Part shown: piece by piece, positions 32,262 to 40,689 of the stretch
Layout of the letters: each line of letters opens with the position of its first letter
How positions within the stretch are numbered: position 1 is the stretch's first letter
Origin: JAAYXE01 sp964391195
GTDB taxonomy: Bacteria > Chloroflexota > Anaerolineae > Anaerolineales > UBA4823
NCBI GenBank assembly: GCA_964391195.1
Contig: CAYMLG010000013.1
Location: 1-64,000, forward strand
DNA: 64,000 nucleotides
Reading direction: 5' to 3'
Translations under genes and position numbers: made by a program
Notes under the pieces: model-generated
Told to the model about the DNA's origin: nothing
The model's database searches: none
Seen by the model: the letters and a program-made list of their open reading frames with translations, nothing else

Positions 32262-32765
32262 GTGGAACCAATCACTCGCTTATGTTTTGTGTGTCTTGGA
32301 AATATTGTCCGCAGCCCGTTAGCCGAGCACCTTTTTATGCACCTGGCGAAGGAGCGGGGTGTAGCGCACAAATACGAGGCGCGATCGGCCGGATGCGGCG
32401 CGTGGCATGTAGGGGAGTCGCCCGACCCGCGCATGCGCCAGGTCGCGGCTCGGCATGGGCTGGAATATGATGGCGTAGCCTGCCAGTTCCAGCGCAGTGA
32501 TTTCGATCGCTGCGATCTGATCCTGGCGATGGATCTCGAGAATAAAGCGTACCTGCTTAATATCGCTCGCTCGGCAGCCGATCAGGAAAAGGTGCGTTTG
32601 CTGCGGGAATTCGATCCTCAGGGTGGGAAAAACCAATCCGTCCCGGACCCGTATTACGGAGGGATCGATGGTTTCGAGAAGGTATACAGAGTCGTCGAGC
32701 GCTCGGTGCGCGGGCTGTTGGATCACCTTGAACGCGAAGCTGAGCGGAGGGAAGATGGTGCCTGA
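32262..32765 (+). CDS. Low-molecular-weight protein-tyrosine phosphatase family protein
   Basis: GTG 32262 after TGGAGGAA opens a 167-residue protein. The P-loop is C11-L-G-N-I-V-R17-S18, close to the LMW-PTP pattern with Val for the usual Cys. The general acid D129 lies in VPDPYYGG. The gene overlaps the fructosamine-kinase gene by 11 bases. In bacteria and plants such pairs are linked to deglycation of ribulosamines, so this phosphatase may act on sugar-amine phosphates rather than phosphotyrosine. Confidence 0.9.
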   Translation: MEPITRLCFVCLGNIVRSPLAEHLFMHLAKERGVAHKYEARSAGCGAWHVGESPDPRMRQVAARHGLEYDGVACQFQRSDFDRCDLILAMDLENKAYLLNIARSAADQEKVRLLREFDPQGGKNQSVPDPYYGGIDGFEKVYRVVERSVRGLLDHLEREAERREDGA

Positions 32766-33606
32766 GGCGGTTCGCAACTGGCTGGAAGAGCATGGGCACG
32801 GGGCGGTCACTGCCACGCAGCCGGTAGGCGGCGGGTGCATCAACAACGGCGCGCGTCTCGTCACCCGTTCGGGGGATACTTTTTTCCTCAAGACGAATTC
32901 CTACGCGCCAGCCGGCCTCTTCGCCTGCGAGGTGGAGGGGTTGAATGCTTTAAAGCAGGAGGATGGGCCGCGAATACCGCGGCCCTACCTGCACGGCGCC
33001 AGTTTTCTATTGATGGAAGATCTAAAGCCAGCCGCGCCTCGGCCTGATTACTGGCCGGAATTCGGCCGCCGGCTAGCGGCGCTGCACAACCACACGCACT
33101 CCCACTTCGGCTTTCACCAGGACAACTACCTGGGCAGCACCCCCCAGCCCAACCCGTGGACCGAAGATGGGTACGAGTTCTTTGGCGAGCACCGGATTCT
33201 ATTCCAGGCGCGGTTAGCCGTTCAGCGCGGGCTGCTGGGACGAGAGGATGCTCGCCTGGCGGAAAAGGTGGCGAAGCGCCTGCCTGAGCTGGTTCCGCCC
33301 CAACCGCCGTCTCTGATCCATGGAGATCTATGGAGCGGGAATGCCATCACCGGTCCTCACGGTGAGCCGGCCCTGATCGATCCGGCAGTCCATTACGGGT
33401 GGGCGGAGGCAGAACTGGCAATGACCACGCTGTTCGGATCGTTCCCACCCGCCTTCTACCAGGCTTATGAGGAAGTGCGTCCCCTGGCCCCGGGCTATGC
33501 CCGGCGATACCCGATATATAACCTGTACCACCTGTTGAACCACCTGAACCTGTTTGGATCAGGTTACCTGAGGCAGGTGCAAGGGATACTAAGGCATTTC
33601 GAGTAG
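32755..33606 (+). CDS. Fructosamine/ribulosamine-3-kinase family protein
   Basis: ATG 32755 gives 283 residues. The kinase-like fold is marked by the lysine in FFLKTNSYAPAGLFACEVEGL, the LLMEDL hinge, and the catalytic HGDLWSGN near 189 followed by DPAVHYGWAEAELAMTTLFG. FN3K-family enzymes phosphorylate ketosamine adducts on proteins so that they fall off. The 11-base overlap with the phosphatase gene suggests a joint pathway. The open frame extends upstream but only inside the phosphatase gene. Confidence 0.93.
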   Translation: MVPEAVRNWLEEHGHGAVTATQPVGGGCINNGARLVTRSGDTFFLKTNSYAPAGLFACEVEGLNALKQEDGPRIPRPYLHGASFLLMEDLKPAAPRPDYWPEFGRRLAALHNHTHSHFGFHQDNYLGSTPQPNPWTEDGYEFFGEHRILFQARLAVQRGLLGREDARLAEKVAKRLPELVPPQPPSLIHGDLWSGNAITGPHGEPALIDPAVHYGWAEAELAMTTLFGSFPPAFYQAYEEVRPLAPGYARRYPIYNLYHLLNHLNLFGSGYLRQVQGILRHFE

Positions 33607-33625
33607 AGGCTTTCCTGCTCGTCCT

Positions 33626-35017
33626 TTACGAAATCGAAAAGTACGCGGAGAAATCGGGCTCCCATCCCTCCAAACGATATTCGCCGCTGGCCTTATCTTG
33701 CAGGTAATTCCCCTGGTAATCACCGCGGGCAATACAGTTCAAGGCTTCCACCAGGGCATCCACTTCATCTGTGGTATTGTACAGGCCGAAAGAGGCGCGC
33801 ACCATGCCGGGCATATCCCGCTTGTCGCCGGCCAACATCAGGCGGCGGACTTCGGCAGCCTCCTCGCTGGATAACCCGAGCAGATGGAGCAAATAGGGGT
33901 GAGCGCAGAAACATCCGCTGCGTACCCCGATCCCGAATTCGTGCCCCAGGATCGATGCGACTTTAAAGTGAGAAATACCATCCAACTGGAATGGGATCAC
34001 CCCCAGCCGGTTGATTGCGTGGTCCGGATCTGTGCTGCCGAAAATGCGGATGCCGGGTACAGACGGCAAGCGGCGGAGGGCATAGGTGGTTAGCTCGGCT
34101 TCGTGCCGGGCGACGGCCTCCATGCCAACCTGCTCCAATTGGTGAATGGCGGCGGAGAGAGCAACCGCGCCCACCGTGTTCGGGCTGCCCGCTTCATCCC
34201 GATCGGGGGGCTCGGCCCAGACCACGCTGTCCAGGGTGACGATTTCCACCGTGCCGCCGCCCTGGAGGTCGGGATCACCGGTTTCGAAGGTATCGCGCCG
34301 CCCAACCAGGGCGCCGGTGCCGAAGGGGGCGTACATTTTGTGGGCGGAAATAGCCACGTAGTCCAGATGGCGGGGGTCATCGAGTGGCAGCATATCGACT
34401 TTGCGATGGGGGGCCAGTTGGGCGCAGTCCACCAGAATTTGTGCGCCTACGGCGTGCGCTTTCTCTGCAAGGCGGTGGATGTCATTCAGGTAGCCGGTCA
34501 CATTGCTGGCCCCGGTGATGGCCACAATAGCGATCTGGCTTCCGTATTTTTCCAGTTGGGAATCGAAATCGGACTCATCCAACCGTCCATCCGGTGTCAG
34601 GCGGGCGTGGATCACCCGCGCCGCGGAGCGCCAGGGGAGATCGTTAGAGTGGTGCTCCATCCCGGTGGTCAGGACGATATTGCGCTCGGGGTGGAAGTGG
34701 AAGCGGCGGGCAAGTTTGTTAATCGCCTCGGTAGTGTTCTTACCGAAAATGCAGGTATGTTCCTCAGGGTCTGCCCCTACAAAGCGCAGAACTATCTGCC
34801 GGGCCTGTTCGTAGGCATGGGTGGAGAGCTGGCTTTTAAAGCCATTGCCGCGATGAACGCTGCTGTAGAAGGGGAGGAAGTTATCGACAGCTCGTTGGAC
34901 AGCGATCAGCGGCGGGGTGGAAGCGGCGTTATCGAGATTAATATACTGGCGGGGGGGTGCTCCGTAGCGGGGGACTAAGGCATCGAGACCTAAGAACAGG
35001 TGGCGGTAGTTGGACAT
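33626..35017 (-). CDS. Class V aminotransferase, cysteine desulfurase-like
   Basis: The 463-residue PLP enzyme has NLDNAASTPP at 27-36, H122/H123 in EHHSNDLPW, D197 in VDCAQLAPH, PLP lysine K227 in SAHKMYAPFG, and RSGCFCAHP with C369 and C371 at the position of the desulfurase nucleophile loop. This is the SufS/NifS fold, but without suf neighbours. The exact substrate is open: cysteine desulfurase or another class V activity. AAGGAG precedes its start. It diverges from mraZ. Confidence 0.82.
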   Translation of the reverse strand: MSNYRHLFLGLDALVPRYGAPPRQYINLDNAASTPPLIAVQRAVDNFLPFYSSVHRGNGFKSQLSTHAYEQARQIVLRFVGADPEEHTCIFGKNTTEAINKLARRFHFHPERNIVLTTGMEHHSNDLPWRSAARVIHARLTPDGRLDESDFDSQLEKYGSQIAIVAITGASNVTGYLNDIHRLAEKAHAVGAQILVDCAQLAPHRKVDMLPLDDPRHLDYVAISAHKMYAPFGTGALVGRRDTFETGDPDLQGGGTVEIVTLDSVVWAEPPDRDEAGSPNTVGAVALSAAIHQLEQVGMEAVARHEAELTTYALRRLPSVPGIRIFGSTDPDHAINRLGVIPFQLDGISHFKVASILGHEFGIGVRSGCFCAHPYLLHLLGLSSEEAAEVRRLMLAGDKRDMPGMVRASFGLYNTTDEVDALVEALNCIARGDYQGNYLQDKASGEYRLEGWEPDFSAYFSIS

Positions 35018-35040
35018 ACATTCTCCTTATTAAGTGAATG

Positions 35041-35082
35041 GGCACTCAGGCAGCCGGATGCCAGGCCGGCCGCCTGAGTGCC
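35041..35082. repeat. 11-bp inverted repeat in the divergent gap before mraZ
   Basis: GGCACTCAGGC (35041-35051) and GCCTGAGTGCC (35072-35082) are perfect inverted copies with a 20-base loop that itself has GGCC palindromes. It lies in the leader of the minus-strand aminotransferase and could be an operator or attenuator. Confidence 0.45.
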
Positions 35083-35146
35083 TGATACAGATGCAGGGAT
35101 TGGATCGATAGTACATAAGACCTATGCAACGAGTGGGCAAAAACAC

Positions 35147-35176
35147 TTGCACAACACAGAAATTTCGTATATACTG
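35147..35176 (+). promoter_or_regulatory. Promoter of the mraZ-dcw cluster
   Basis: TTGCAC (35147-35152) and TATACT (35171-35176) are 18 bases apart. The start point would be about 35183, directly before the operator repeats at 35185. Confidence 0.7.
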
Positions 35177-35184
35177 TGTGTGTA

Positions 35185-35210
35185 AGTGGGATAAAGTGGG
35201 ATGAAGTGGA
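35185..35210 (+). promoter_or_regulatory. MraZ operator, three direct repeats
   Basis: AAGTGG occurs at 35185, 35195 and 35205, exactly 10 bases apart, in the form AAGTGGGATA, AAGTGGGATG, AAGTGGAGCG. MraZ from other bacteria binds direct TGGG-type repeats spaced by one helix turn upstream of mraZ. The position just after the promoter fits autorepression. Confidence 0.85.
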
Positions 35211-35258
35211 GCGCCGGGATAGGCCGGCGTTCTGTCGTTAATGTACAGGGTAGAACTA

Positions 35259-35699
35259 ATGTTCTTAGGCCAGTATCATCACAATATCGATGAAAAAGGA
35301 CGCCTGACGATCCCGGCCCGCTTTCGCGACCTCCTGGCCGCGGAAGGTGCTTACGTCTTGCAGGGGTTCGACAATAATTTGATGGTGCTGACCGTGCCCA
35401 CCTTCGAAGCCATCTCGAAACGAGTCTCGCAGATGAGTCTGACGGACCCATCGGCTCGCCTGTTGAAACGACTGATTTTTTCCACCGCAGATCGGGTAGA
35501 CGTCGATCGAGCGGGGAGAATCCTGATCCCACAATTTTTACGCCGGAGCGCCGGTTTGGATGGGGATGCGATCCTCGTCGGGGTGGGCGATTATTTCGAA
35601 ATCTGGGCTCCTTCGGTTTGGGAGCAGCAAGTCGATCAATTGCAAGACGTTGAGGCCAACGCTCAGCGCTTCATGACCCTGGAACTCTCCTCTGGCTAA
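35259..35699 (+). CDS. mraZ: Transcriptional regulator MraZ
   Basis: ATG 35259 gives 146 residues starting MFLGQYHHNIDEKGRLTIPARFRD, the MraZ signature, with a second SpoVT/AbrB-like repeat DRVDVDRAGRILIPQFLRR. MraZ forms a ring that binds the operator upstream and controls the dcw genes. An in-frame ATG at 35241 would add six residues and is less typical. It is the first gene of the cluster. Confidence 0.96.
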   Translation: MFLGQYHHNIDEKGRLTIPARFRDLLAAEGAYVLQGFDNNLMVLTVPTFEAISKRVSQMSLTDPSARLLKRLIFSTADRVDVDRAGRILIPQFLRRSAGLDGDAILVGVGDYFEIWAPSVWEQQVDQLQDVEANAQRFMTLELSSG

Positions 35700-35730
35700 G
35701 CCAGGTCTCATCGGGAGCAGAACAAACCTG

Positions 35731-35777
35731 CGGTGACCAACTCACCGTAGCCACGAGTTGCCGGTATCAGAACCGGC
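35731..35777 (+). promoter_or_regulatory. Two tandem hairpins between mraZ and rsmH
   Basis: CGGTGA-ccaac-TCACCG (35731-35747) and GCCGGT-atcaga-ACCGGC (35760-35777) lie in the 158-nt spacer before rsmH. No U-run follows. They may set the expression step between mraZ and the cell-wall genes. Confidence 0.4.
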
Positions 35778-35857
35778 AGCACATCATGCCCTCACCGCCG
35801 GCTTTGCTACTCCCGATTTTCGTCGAAACCAGTAAAGGTTCAGAAACGAAAGCTGTG

Positions 35858-36853
35858 ATGGTCCAATCAAGCGGAAGCGGTCCGCTTCCTCATCTACCGG
35901 TTCTTTACCATGAAATTATACACGCGTTGCAGCCAGGCCGGGGTGGATTTTATGTGGATGGTACGGTTGGAGCTGGTGGGCATGCCTGGGGTATTCTGGA
36001 AGCCAGTGCGCCAGACGGCCGTCTGCTCGGACTGGACGTGGATCCGCAGGCTCTCACATTGGCCCGCCAGCGCCTCGCTCAGTTTGCTTCACGTGTGATC
36101 CTGGTACGCGCTTCTTACACCACGATCCGGAAGCAGCTCGAGGCGGTCGGTTGGCCAGCAGTGAATGGGATCCTTCTTGATCTGGGCGCATCTTCGATGC
36201 AATTCGACACACCAGAGCGCGGCTTTTCGTTCCTCACCGATGCCCCCCTGGACATGCGCTTTGACCCGGAGAACCCAGAGCGAGCTGCCGATCTGGTGAA
36301 TTCATTGCCGGAGCAGGATCTGGCCAGTCTGCTGTATCGCTACGGAGAAGAGCCACATGCGCGCCAGATTGCCCGGGCAATTGTTCGGGCCCGCCCGCTG
36401 CACACCACCCGCCAACTGGCCCAGGTGGTGGAACAGGCGGTCGGAGGGCGGAGCAGGCGTTCGGGCGGCAAACGGAAAGAAAAGTCCGGACCCCGGCTGC
36501 ATCCGGCGACGCTCACCTTTCAGGCCCTGCGCATTGCCGTGAACCGGGAGTTGGAGGCGATCGAGGCGGCGCTGCCTGAAGCGGTGGACCTGCTGGCGCC
36601 CGGCGGCCGCCTGGCCGTGATCTCCTTCCATTCTTTGGAGGACCGCCTGGTGAAACAGTTCTTCCGGCGCGAAAGCCGGGACTGCATCTGCCCGCCCGGG
36701 CAGCCGGTTTGCACATGTGGACACCTGGCTTCGGTGCGGGAGATCAACCGCCGGCCGATCCAGCCGGGCGCTGAAGAAAGCCGGGAAAACCCGAGGGCGC
36801 GGAGCGCAAAACTACGCGTGGTCGAGAAAATCGATCGCACCCGGACCGGTTGA
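35858..36853 (+). CDS. rsmH: 16S rRNA (cytosine(1402)-N4)-methyltransferase RsmH
   Basis: From ATG 35858 the protein is 331 residues with PHLPVLYHEII, the SAM-binding VDGTVGAGGHA (33-43), ILLDLGASSMQFDTPERGFSF, and near the end LAVISFHSLEDRLVKQFF and RENPRARSAKLRVVEKI. RsmH modifies the decoding centre. An upstream in-frame ATG at 35786 adds 24 residues without similarity; neither has a strong Shine-Dalgarno, so the start is uncertain. Usual second gene of dcw. Confidence 0.95.
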   Translation: MVQSSGSGPLPHLPVLYHEIIHALQPGRGGFYVDGTVGAGGHAWGILEASAPDGRLLGLDVDPQALTLARQRLAQFASRVILVRASYTTIRKQLEAVGWPAVNGILLDLGASSMQFDTPERGFSFLTDAPLDMRFDPENPERAADLVNSLPEQDLASLLYRYGEEPHARQIARAIVRARPLHTTRQLAQVVEQAVGGRSRRSGGKRKEKSGPRLHPATLTFQALRIAVNRELEAIEAALPEAVDLLAPGGRLAVISFHSLEDRLVKQFFRRESRDCICPPGQPVCTCGHLASVREINRRPIQPGAEESRENPRARSAKLRVVEKIDRTRTG

Positions 36854-36922
36854 AATTTTATTGGCATAGTAGTTGCACACCTGTATGGCGAGGGGTGGCC
36901 CGAACCAGCAGGAGAGATAAAT

Positions 36923-37417
36923 ATGAATCGAGTTCAAAACCTTACCCAGGCCTATTCCCAGGCTCCCTGGAGAATCCAGATGCAGATTATCGGTGGGTTT
37001 TTGCTTGCCCTGGTCTCGATTGCCGTTGTGGCCGGCATCTACCTCAACGTGAGCGCCAGGGCGGCGACAATCGGCCGCGAGATTCAAAGCCTGCAGGCCG
37101 AAATTCGCAAGCTTGAGCGGGAGAATGCCGATCTCCAATCTCAGGTGGCTTTTCTGATCTCCGCAGCCGAGATGGAGAAGCGGGCCAGGGAGATGGGCTT
37201 TCAATCCATTGGGATGGATGAAACACTCTTTATCCGGGTGCCCGGTTACGTGGAAAGGCGCACGGCAGTCATCGCTCCTGCGCCCGGCCCAGCCACCCTT
37301 CCACCGCCCTCCCAACCCTCGGAATACACCGAGTCGTTATTCGAGTGGCTGCAGCGAGAAATCCGCAACTCATCCTTCCCGTTTTTGAGTTTGCAGCCGT
37401 TCAAGGTGCAGCAATGA
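36923..37417 (+). CDS. ftsL: FtsL-like cell division protein
   Basis: A 164-residue bitopic protein: one transmembrane helix at about 22-44, then a coiled coil (IGREIQSLQAEIRKLERENADLQSQV, about 50-76), followed by a Pro-rich periplasmic-side tail. It has the topology and gene position of FtsL/DivIC, which stabilise the divisome. Sequence similarity in this family is always weak. GCAGGAGAG precedes the start. The stop overlaps the pbp gene start (ATGA). Confidence 0.82.
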   Translation: MNRVQNLTQAYSQAPWRIQMQIIGGFLLALVSIAVVAGIYLNVSARAATIGREIQSLQAEIRKLERENADLQSQVAFLISAAEMEKRAREMGFQSIGMDETLFIRVPGYVERRTAVIAPAPGPATLPPPSQPSEYTESLFEWLQREIRNSSFPFLSLQPFKVQQ

Positions 37418-39243
37418 GTGTGACAACCGTTGGGGATCCATCCTATCGAAATGGGACCACCCGCCCAACTGCCGGGCGGAGCCGCCAGCATGACTGGCGT
37501 TTTGTGCTCATGGGAGCATTGCTCTCTTTTGTCCCGGTGTTAATCGTACTCCAGATGGTCCGTATCCAAACCGATCCGGAACAGGCTGCACTGCTGCGCG
37601 AGCGCATCCCGCGCTACCAGGGATCGATCCAGCCAATCCAGCCGCCGCGAGGGTTGATCTACGACCGCTGGGGCCGCTTGCTGGCCGGGAACAAAACCGT
37701 TTACCAGGTGGGGGTGGAACTGGCGAATGTGGAAAACCCCGATACGATCGCCACTACGCTGGATGTCGTCCTGGATGCGGAATATGACCGGATCTTTAGA
37801 CTGGCCAGCCAGGAGGCGTCTGATGAGGCTGTCTATGCCGTTCTGGCTACCCATGTATCTGAAGAACAGGTGGAAAAGCTGAAGAGCCTGATGGAGCAGA
37901 TGGAAATCGCCGGAGCCGGAAGCAATGATCCGAATAAGGCCAGTCTGCGTGGGCTGGTGTTCGAGCCGATGTTGGCCCGCACTTATCCTGAAAAGGAGAC
38001 TGCTTCCAATATCCTGGGGTTTGTCAGCCTGGATGGCCAGGGTTACTATGGGGTGGAGGAACGCTTCAACCAATTGCTGGCGGGGAAGAGGACGAATATA
38101 TTTGTGCCCCTCGACCCCAACCAGGCGAAAGACTTGCCCTCGGTGCCCCCAGGAGCAAGCCTGGTTCTGACGATCGACCGGGAGATCCAGGCAGAAGTTG
38201 AGCGCATCCTGGACGATGCGATCGATTTTCACGGCGCTGAGTCGGGTACAGTGGTTGTCCTGAACCCCCGGACAGGGGAGCTCCTGGCGATGGCGACCAC
38301 CCCGAGGATGGATCTGAACAACTATATCGACTACCTGGACCAATATGATGAAGACAACCCGTTCAATCGGGTAATCAGCCAGGCTTACGAACCCGGCTCG
38401 GTCTATAAGATTTTGACAGTTGCTGCGGGCCTGGACAGCGGAGCCATCCGTCCGGAAACAACCTTCCTGGATACGGGCGTGTTCGAGATTGGTGGCATCT
38501 ATATCTACAACTGGAACGGTGGGGCCTGGGGGCAGCAGGATATGACCGGCTGCCTGCAGCACTCCTTGAATGTGTGCATGGCCTGGATCGCTTCCCAAAC
38601 CGGAGCGGCGACATTCTACAATTATATGGAGGCTTTCGGTATTGGAAACCTGACCGGAGTCGATATGGCCGGCGAAGTCCCCGGTCGCCTGAAACGCCCT
38701 GGTGATGGGGACTGGTATGACGCCGACCTCGGCACCAACTCGTTCGGGCAGGGTGTAGCGACCACTCCGCTTCAGATGGCAGTTGCCGCATCAGCCCTGG
38801 CCAACGAGGGGCAGCTCATGGCCCCGCATGTTGTCCGCTCACTGATCGATAAAGGGTACCAGTACGATATCGAACCGCGAGTGTTGAGCACACCGGTACG
38901 CCCAGAGACTGCCCGGACGCTGACCGAGATGCTGGCGAACTCGTTGGAGATCGAATCCTCGGATGCGTTGGTCACCGGCTACCGGGTGGCAGGAAAGACA
39001 GGCACTGCGGAAATCCCCACCCCCTTCGGCTACACCAGTAACCAGACCAACGCCTCCTTCGTTGGGTGGGGCCCGGTGGACGACCCGCAGTTCCTGGTGT
39101 ATGTCTGGTTGGAGAAGCCGTCTTCTTCGATCTGGGGTTCGGAAGTAGCCGCACCCGTTTTCAGTGAAATTGTGCAGCACCTGGTTGTGCTGTTGGACCT
39201 GCCTCCGGATGATATCCGGCAGCAGTTGACGCAGAGCCAATGA
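37414..39243 (+). CDS. ftsI: Division-type penicillin-binding protein 2 (FtsI-like transpeptidase)
   Basis: ATG 37414 gives a 609-residue class B PBP: short cytosolic start, one membrane helix (about 32-50), a PBP dimerisation domain (PPRGLIYDRWGRLLAGN), then a transpeptidase domain with S329-V-Y-K332, S384-L-N386 and K528-T-G. It crosslinks septal peptidoglycan with FtsW. The gene lies between ftsL and murF; the expected murE between them is missing. Confidence 0.95.
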   Translation: MSVTTVGDPSYRNGTTRPTAGRSRQHDWRFVLMGALLSFVPVLIVLQMVRIQTDPEQAALLRERIPRYQGSIQPIQPPRGLIYDRWGRLLAGNKTVYQVGVELANVENPDTIATTLDVVLDAEYDRIFRLASQEASDEAVYAVLATHVSEEQVEKLKSLMEQMEIAGAGSNDPNKASLRGLVFEPMLARTYPEKETASNILGFVSLDGQGYYGVEERFNQLLAGKRTNIFVPLDPNQAKDLPSVPPGASLVLTIDREIQAEVERILDDAIDFHGAESGTVVVLNPRTGELLAMATTPRMDLNNYIDYLDQYDEDNPFNRVISQAYEPGSVYKILTVAAGLDSGAIRPETTFLDTGVFEIGGIYIYNWNGGAWGQQDMTGCLQHSLNVCMAWIASQTGAATFYNYMEAFGIGNLTGVDMAGEVPGRLKRPGDGDWYDADLGTNSFGQGVATTPLQMAVAASALANEGQLMAPHVVRSLIDKGYQYDIEPRVLSTPVRPETARTLTEMLANSLEIESSDALVTGYRVAGKTGTAEIPTPFGYTSNQTNASFVGWGPVDDPQFLVYVWLEKPSSSIWGSEVAAPVFSEIVQHLVVLLDLPPDDIRQQLTQSQ

Positions 39244-39261
39244 AAGGGACCTGACCAAGGA

Positions 39262-40689
39262 GTGCTTACCCTCGCCGATATTCTCGAAGCATTAACCGGT
39301 TCCCGTCCTCCGCAGGCCAGGGCTTCCAGCAGGGAGATTTCTGATGCCGTGGTTGATTCCCGGCAAGCCGGTCCCGGCGCCCTGTTTATCGCATTACCGG
39401 GAGAGCACGTAGATGGACATGATTTCGTCCCGGAGGCGTTTGAACGAGGCGCAATCCTGGCCCTGGTGCACAGGGATATGCCCGAAGGGTTGGCAGTGCT
39501 CGATCTGCGCTCCGGATTCGACGATGCCGGGCTGCAGGACTTGACTTTTCCCTCCTGTTTGCGGGTGGAGGATACGCTGACCGGGCTCCAGCAGATCGCC
39601 CGCTATTGGCGCAAGAAGCTGGACCTGCGGGTGATCGGTATCACCGGCAGCGTGGGAAAATCGACGACCAAGGAACTCATCGCGGAAGTCCTCCGGCAGC
39701 ACTATCGCACCTTAAAAAATCCGGGCAACTTGAATAACGAGATCGGTTTACCGCTGACGATTCTGCAGTTGAGCGAGGAACACCAGCGGGCGGTGCTGGA
39801 GATGGGTTTCTACGTGCCCGGCGAGATCGCCCTGCTGTGTGACATCGCTCAACCTCAGGTAGGGGTGGTCACCAATATCGGGATGGTGCATGCCTCCCGG
39901 GCAGGTTCCCAGGAAGCGATCGCCCAGGGCAAGGCCGAGTTGGTGCAGGCCCTCCCCCCGGGACCCGAGGGTGTTGCAATCCTGAACTACGACGATCCGC
40001 TGGTCCGCGCCATGGCCGGCCAGACCAGGGCGCAGGTCTTCTACTATGGGCTGGATCCGGAGGCCGATCTGTGGGCCGATGACCTGGAAAGCTTCGGGTT
40101 GGAAGGGATCCGCTTCAGCCTGCATTATCGGAACGAGGTGATTTACCTGCGGGTGCCGCTTATCGGCCGGCACTCGGTCCATACCGCCTTACGGGCGGCG
40201 GCGGTTGGCCTGGTGGAGGGATTAACCTGGCAGGAGATCGCCGATGGTCTGCGCTCCGGGCGGGCACAATTACGCCTGGTTGCGGTGCGATCTCAGACCG
40301 GGGCGATGCTGCTCGATGACACCTACAACGCCTCGCCTGAATCTACTCTGGCGGCTTTAAATCTATTGGAAGATCTCGAGGGGCGAAAGGTGGCGGTGTT
40401 GGGAGACATGCTGGAACTGGGTCCTTACGAATCCCGAGGCCATGAGCTGGTGGGCGTGAGAGCTGCGGAAGTGGTGGATGAACTGGTGACCGTAGGCGAG
40501 TTGGGGCGGCTGATCGCCAAAGCGGCCCGCCGGGCCGGACTGCCCCGCCAGGCCATCACTGAAGTGAGCGATAGCCAGGAAGCGGTTCAGACCTTGCAGA
40601 ACCGCCTGGGACCGAAGGATGTGGTCTTGATCAAAGGATCACGGGGCATGCATATGGAAAACATCGTCGCCGCTTTGGAGGCCCACTAA
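39262..40689 (+). CDS. murF: UDP-N-acetylmuramoyl-tripeptide--D-alanyl-D-alanine ligase
   Basis: The 475-residue Mur ligase has VIGITGSVGKSTTKELIAEVL (ATP P-loop about 131-150), NLNNEIGLPLTIL, and LLDDTYNASPESTLAALNLL, the MurF-type YNAxPxS motif that separates it from MurE. It adds D-Ala-D-Ala to the UDP-MurNAc tripeptide. GTG 39262 is the only usable start before conserved sequence. The stop overlaps mraY by one base. Confidence 0.93.
   Translation: MLTLADILEALTGSRPPQARASSREISDAVVDSRQAGPGALFIALPGEHVDGHDFVPEAFERGAILALVHRDMPEGLAVLDLRSGFDDAGLQDLTFPSCLRVEDTLTGLQQIARYWRKKLDLRVIGITGSVGKSTTKELIAEVLRQHYRTLKNPGNLNNEIGLPLTILQLSEEHQRAVLEMGFYVPGEIALLCDIAQPQVGVVTNIGMVHASRAGSQEAIAQGKAELVQALPPGPEGVAILNYDDPLVRAMAGQTRAQVFYYGLDPEADLWADDLESFGLEGIRFSLHYRNEVIYLRVPLIGRHSVHTALRAAAVGLVEGLTWQEIADGLRSGRAQLRLVAVRSQTGAMLLDDTYNASPESTLAALNLLEDLEGRKVAVLGDMLELGPYESRGHELVGVRAAEVVDELVTVGELGRLIAKAARRAGLPRQAITEVSDSQEAVQTLQNRLGPKDVVLIKGSRGMHMENIVAALEAH

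Noticed and set aside
34103..34978. Plus-strand open frame of about 290 codons
   Set aside because: Antisense to the class V aminotransferase; no domain.
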